Shown here: piece after piece, positions 60,627 through 64,000 of the stretch | Position numbering within the stretch: position 1 is the stretch's first letter | Layout of the letters: every line of letters starts with the position of its first letter | DNA from: Oligoflexales bacterium | GTDB taxonomy: Bacteria > Bdellovibrionota_B > Oligoflexia > Oligoflexales > JALZUQ01 | DNA length: 64,000 bases | NCBI GenBank assembly: GCA_023301465.1 | Contig: JALZUQ010000048.1 | Span: 1-64,000, forward strand | Direction of reading: 5' to 3' | Translations under genes and position numbers: made by a program | The notes under the pieces: model-generated | Told to the model about the DNA's origin: nothing | What the model saw: only the letters and a program-made list of their open reading frames with translations | The model's database searches: none

Positions 60627-60913
60627 AATATTTTCAATTAATTGATAGGCCTTTGGTCACAGAAAAAACAAACTTACTCAGAGAAGCAGCTGTAAAAACC
60701 TACGTTTTTAAGGTTGAGAAAACTGCTTCAAAAGATGAGATTAAAGCTGCGTTTGAAAAAATCTACGATGTTAACGTTGCGACGATTCGCACGGCAATCG
60801 TTAGAGGAAAAATGAAGCGTCGTGGGATGCATATGTATAAGCGTCCAACATATAAGAAGGCATTCATCTCTTTGAAGAATGGCCAAAAATTTCCAATGTT
60901 TGATGAGAATTAA
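60623..60913 (+). CDS. rplW: 50S ribosomal protein L23
   Basis: [33 protein letters not shown]. Confidence 0.96.
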   Translation: MKYFQLIDRPLVTEKTNLLREAAVKTYVFKVEKTASKDEIKAAFEKIYDVNVATIRTAIVRGKMKRRGMHMYKRPTYKKAFISLKNGQKFPMFDEN

Positions 60914-60924
60914 GAGGGATACTC

Positions 60925-61764
60925 ATGGGTATTAGAATATACAAAGCAATGACACCGGGTACACGTGGTATGTCCGTTATCAATTACAGAGATGCAATTG
61001 ATAAAGTAAAGCCGCTTGCAAAACTAACGGCTCCTATTCGTAAAACAGCTGGTCGTAATAACACTGGTCGTATTACAGTTCGTCACCGTGGTGGTGGTGT
61101 TCGTAGACGTTACAGAATTATTGACTTTAAACGTGTTAAAAGAGAGATCCCTGCAAAGGTTGAGTACATCGAGTACGATCCAAACAGGACTTCTTTTATC
61201 GCAAGATTGCTTTATAAAGATGGCGAAAGATCATACATCATTGCTCCTGAAGGAGTTAAAAAAGGTGACGTGATTATTGCTGGTGCTAAGGTTGATGTAA
61301 AGCCAGGTAATGCAATGCCATTATCTGCAATGCCACTTGGTTCTATTATTCATAATATTGAAATGAAACCCGGTAAAGGTGCTCAACTTGCACGATCTGC
61401 TGGGTCTTCTGTTCAGTTAGTTGGTCGTGTCGCTGGGTATGCTCAGTTAAAGATGCCATCTGGCGAAATGAGAAGAGTCCCAGAAGCTTGCATCGCAACA
61501 ATCGGTTCTGTGAGTAACGGTAATCACTTTAATGTGAAGTTAGGTAAAGCTGGTAGAAAACGTTGGATGGGTATTCGCCCAACTGTTCGTGGTGTTGCCA
61601 TGAACCCAGTAGATCACCCGCATGGTGGTGGTGAAGGACGTACCTCTGGTGGTCGTCACCCTGTGACTCCTTGGGCTGTTAGCACCAAAGGTCATAAGAC
61701 AAGAAAGAACAAGCGTACTAACAAAGATATTATTCGTCGTCGTTCTAAGAAGCGTAGAAAGTAG
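60925..61764 (+). CDS. rplB: 50S ribosomal protein L2
   Basis: [46 protein letters not shown]. Confidence 0.98.
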   Translation: MGIRIYKAMTPGTRGMSVINYRDAIDKVKPLAKLTAPIRKTAGRNNTGRITVRHRGGGVRRRYRIIDFKRVKREIPAKVEYIEYDPNRTSFIARLLYKDGERSYIIAPEGVKKGDVIIAGAKVDVKPGNAMPLSAMPLGSIIHNIEMKPGKGAQLARSAGSSVQLVGRVAGYAQLKMPSGEMRRVPEACIATIGSVSNGNHFNVKLGKAGRKRWMGIRPTVRGVAMNPVDHPHGGGEGRTSGGRHPVTPWAVSTKGHKTRKNKRTNKDIIRRRSKKRRK

Positions 61765-61774
61765 GAGTGCATAA

Positions 61775-62038
61775 ATGGCAAGATCGCTAAAAAAAGGTCC
61801 TTTTATAGATGAGTATCTTCTCGCAAAAGCAGAGAAGGCTCGTAAAGATAATAAGCCTATTAAGACTTGGTCACGTAGATCAACGATTATACCGGATTTT
61901 GTTGGTTTGACCTTCGCGGTTCACAACGGCAAAAAACATATATTGGTTCATGTTACAGAGAATATGGTTGGCCATAAGTTAGGTGAGTTTTCTCCAACGA
62001 GAACTTACAGTGGTCACGGTAAAGACAAGAAGAAGTAA
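61775..62038 (+). CDS. rpsS: 30S ribosomal protein S19
   Basis: [47 protein letters not shown]. Confidence 0.98.
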   Translation: MARSLKKGPFIDEYLLAKAEKARKDNKPIKTWSRRSTIIPDFVGLTFAVHNGKKHILVHVTENMVGHKLGEFSPTRTYSGHGKDKKK

Positions 62039-62047
62039 GGATAAGAA

Positions 62048-62386
62048 ATGCAAGAATTCGTAGCTTCATTAAATGATTTCAAGGTTTCCGCAAGGAAAGC
62101 TCGCTTAGTTGTAGACCTCGTCAGAGGGAAACGTGTTCAAGCTGCTTTGGATATTTTGTCTGTTTCAAAAAAGAAAACAGCACCAAAGCTTAGTGTTTTG
62201 ATCAAGTCTGCAATTGCAAATGCTCAGCAAAAAGCGACTGTTGATATTGACCGTTTGGTTATTTCAACTGCATTTGTAAACGAAGGAGCCACGCTGAACA
62301 GATGGTTACCAAGAGCTCAAGGCCGTGCAACTCCGATCAGAAAAAGATCTGCACATATCACCATTAAACTTAAAGAATTAAACTAA
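62048..62386 (+). CDS. rplV: 50S ribosomal protein L22
   Basis: VSARKARLVVDLVRGKRV, LNRWLPRAQGRATPIRKRSAHITI. Confidence 0.97.
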   Translation: MQEFVASLNDFKVSARKARLVVDLVRGKRVQAALDILSVSKKKTAPKLSVLIKSAIANAQQKATVDIDRLVISTAFVNEGATLNRWLPRAQGRATPIRKRSAHITIKLKELN

Positions 62387-62395
62387 GGGGTTTTC

Positions 62396-63037
62396 GTGGG
62401 ACAAAAGGTACATCCAATTGGTTTTAGATTAGGCGTTAACAAGACGTGGTCGTCTCGTTGGTTCTCTAAGCTTGATTATGCCAAGTTATTAAAAGAAGAC
62501 ATCCGTATTCGCGAATATATTTTCAAAAAGTTTGAAACAGCTGGTGTTGCAAATGTAGATATTGAGCGTGCTGCAAAAAACATGAAGATTAATATCTTCA
62601 GTAGTCGCCCGGGTATTATTATCGGTAAAAAAGGTGCTGGTGCAGAGGCTCTTAAAGATGAGCTTATGAAAAGATGCAAAATCAGCTCTGGTGAGCCAAC
62701 ACTAAATGTTTACGATATCAAAAAGCCTGATCTTAACGCAAAGCTTGTGGCAATGAACATTAAAACGCAACTTGAGCGTCGTACTTCATTTCGTCGTGCA
62801 ATGAAAAAAGCAATGCAACAATCTGTAAAGAATGGTGCAAAAGGAATTAAGGTCGCTTGTAGTGGGCGATTAGGTGGAGCTGAGATGTCTCGTATTGAGC
62901 GTTATAAAGAGGGAAGAATCCCACTTCATACTTTGCGTGCTGATATTGACTATGCAACAGCAGAAGCAAAAACGACTTACGGAATTATTGGTATCAAGGT
63001 GTGGATCTTTAAAGGTGACGTTCTAGCGGACTCTTAA
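62396..63037 (+). CDS. rpsC: 30S ribosomal protein S3
   Basis: [47 protein letters not shown] start. Confidence 0.98.
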   Translation: MGQKVHPIGFRLGVNKTWSSRWFSKLDYAKLLKEDIRIREYIFKKFETAGVANVDIERAAKNMKINIFSSRPGIIIGKKGAGAEALKDELMKRCKISSGEPTLNVYDIKKPDLNAKLVAMNIKTQLERRTSFRRAMKKAMQQSVKNGAKGIKVACSGRLGGAEMSRIERYKEGRIPLHTLRADIDYATAEAKTTYGIIGIKVWIFKGDVLADS

Positions 63038-63075
63038 GCTCTTATTGTAGTAAGACAGAAAGAAAGGGTGGGATT

Positions 63076-63501
63076 ATGTTAACTCCCAAGAGATTAAAAT
63101 TTAGGAAAGTTCAAAAAGGCAGAATTCGTGGTAATTCAAAAGCTGGTAATGAACTACGTTTTGGTGATTACGGTCTAGTAGCGATGGAGAAGGGTTATAT
63201 TACTTCTCGTCAGATCGAGGCTGCTCGTATTGCCATGACAAGACATATTAAGCGTGGCGGTCAGGTTTGGATTAAAATTTTCCCTCATAAGCCAATTACC
63301 AAAAAACCTTTGGAAGTTCGTATGGGTAAAGGAAAAGGTTCTGTTGATCATTACGCAGCTGTGATAAAGCCAGGGCGTATCTTATATGAAATGCATGGCG
63401 TTTCTGTAGAGGTGGCAAAAGAAGCTCTTAAGCTAGCAGCTGCAAAGTTGCCAATTAAGACCAAAGTATTAGTCAAACAAGAAGACCCTTGGAGTTTATA
63501 A
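63076..63501 (+). CDS. rplP: 50S ribosomal protein L16
   Basis: [58 protein letters not shown]. Confidence 0.98.
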   Translation: MLTPKRLKFRKVQKGRIRGNSKAGNELRFGDYGLVAMEKGYITSRQIEAARIAMTRHIKRGGQVWIKIFPHKPITKKPLEVRMGKGKGSVDHYAAVIKPGRILYEMHGVSVEVAKEALKLAAAKLPIKTKVLVKQEDPWSL

Positions 63502-63502
63502 G

Positions 63503-63727
63503 ATGGATTTAGCAAAAGTACACATTGATGAGATCAGAGGCTTTGAAGGCCAGCGTATCAGGCAAGTTGAAGAGGATATTCGTAAAGAAATCCTTGATAT
63601 CCGTATGGATATCAACACGGTTGATGTGAAGAAATCTCAAAAAGTAAAATATTTGAAGCGAAGCTTAGCACGAGTGAAGACTGTGCAAAGTGAGCAACGT
63701 CGCAAAAAACAAAAATCGGCTAATTGA
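63503..63727 (+). CDS. rpmC: 50S ribosomal protein L29
   Basis: Short helical ORF between rplP and rpsQ; syntenic position. Confidence 0.85.
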   Translation: MDLAKVHIDEIRGFEGQRIRQVEEDIRKEILDIRMDINTVDVKKSQKVKYLKRSLARVKTVQSEQRRKKQKSAN

Positions 63728-63735
63728 GGTTAAAA

Positions 63736-64000
63736 ATGCAAGAACAAACGAACACAACAGCTACTAGTACAAAAAAATCAAAACCTCTTAAATGTGTGGT
63801 AACCAGTGACAAGATGAATCAGTCACGAGTTGCGACAAGAGAACGACTTGTTAAAGAATTACGAGTTGGAAAATACATCAAGAAACGCAGTAAAGTGATG
63901 TTTCACGACCCAGAAAACAAAACCAAAATTGGTGATGTTGTCTTGATCTCACCTTCGCGTCCTTATAGTGCTCGTAAAAAGTTTGAATTAACTGAAATTT
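63736..64000 (+). CDS. rpsQ: 30S ribosomal protein S17 (runs off the window edge)
   Basis: KCVVTSDKMNQSRVATRERLVKELRVGKYIKKRSKVMFHDPENKTKIGDVVLISPSRPYSARKKFEL. Confidence 0.92.
   Translation, partial: MQEQTNTTATSTKKSKPLKCVVTSDKMNQSRVATRERLVKELRVGKYIKKRSKVMFHDPENKTKIGDVVLISPSRPYSARKKFELTEI

Overview
A 64 kb, low-GC Gram-negative chromosomal window. It is mostly housekeeping genes: pilT, purA/purB, lpxD, mazG, fadE, bfr/bfd, folD, tmk-holB-ricT, acpP-rpiB-glyA-nrdR, ribE, purSQLF, rpsU, and the S10 ribosomal-protein operon running off the right edge. These are interspersed with lineage-specific secreted proteins and lipoproteins. No tRNA, rRNA, CRISPR array, IS element or prophage was recognised. 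Main second-look items: (1) a free-standing, highly structured putative ncRNA on the minus strand (about 57533-57755) with its own sigma70-like promoter, nested helices, an SD/anti-SD-mimic stem and a 15-codon ORF; (2) two genes whose real starts appear non-canonical (AUU for the RicT/PSP1 gene, CUG for a secreted protein) and which the ORF track truncates; (3) a convergent pair of diheme cytochrome c-DM13 lipoproteins, one with a 12-bp tandem-repeat linker; (4) a secreted protein with a DUF3883-like domain; (5) a Cys-Gly plus hydrophobic C-terminal tail shared by two unrelated secreted hydrolases. All assignments come from reading motifs by eye; no database search was run.
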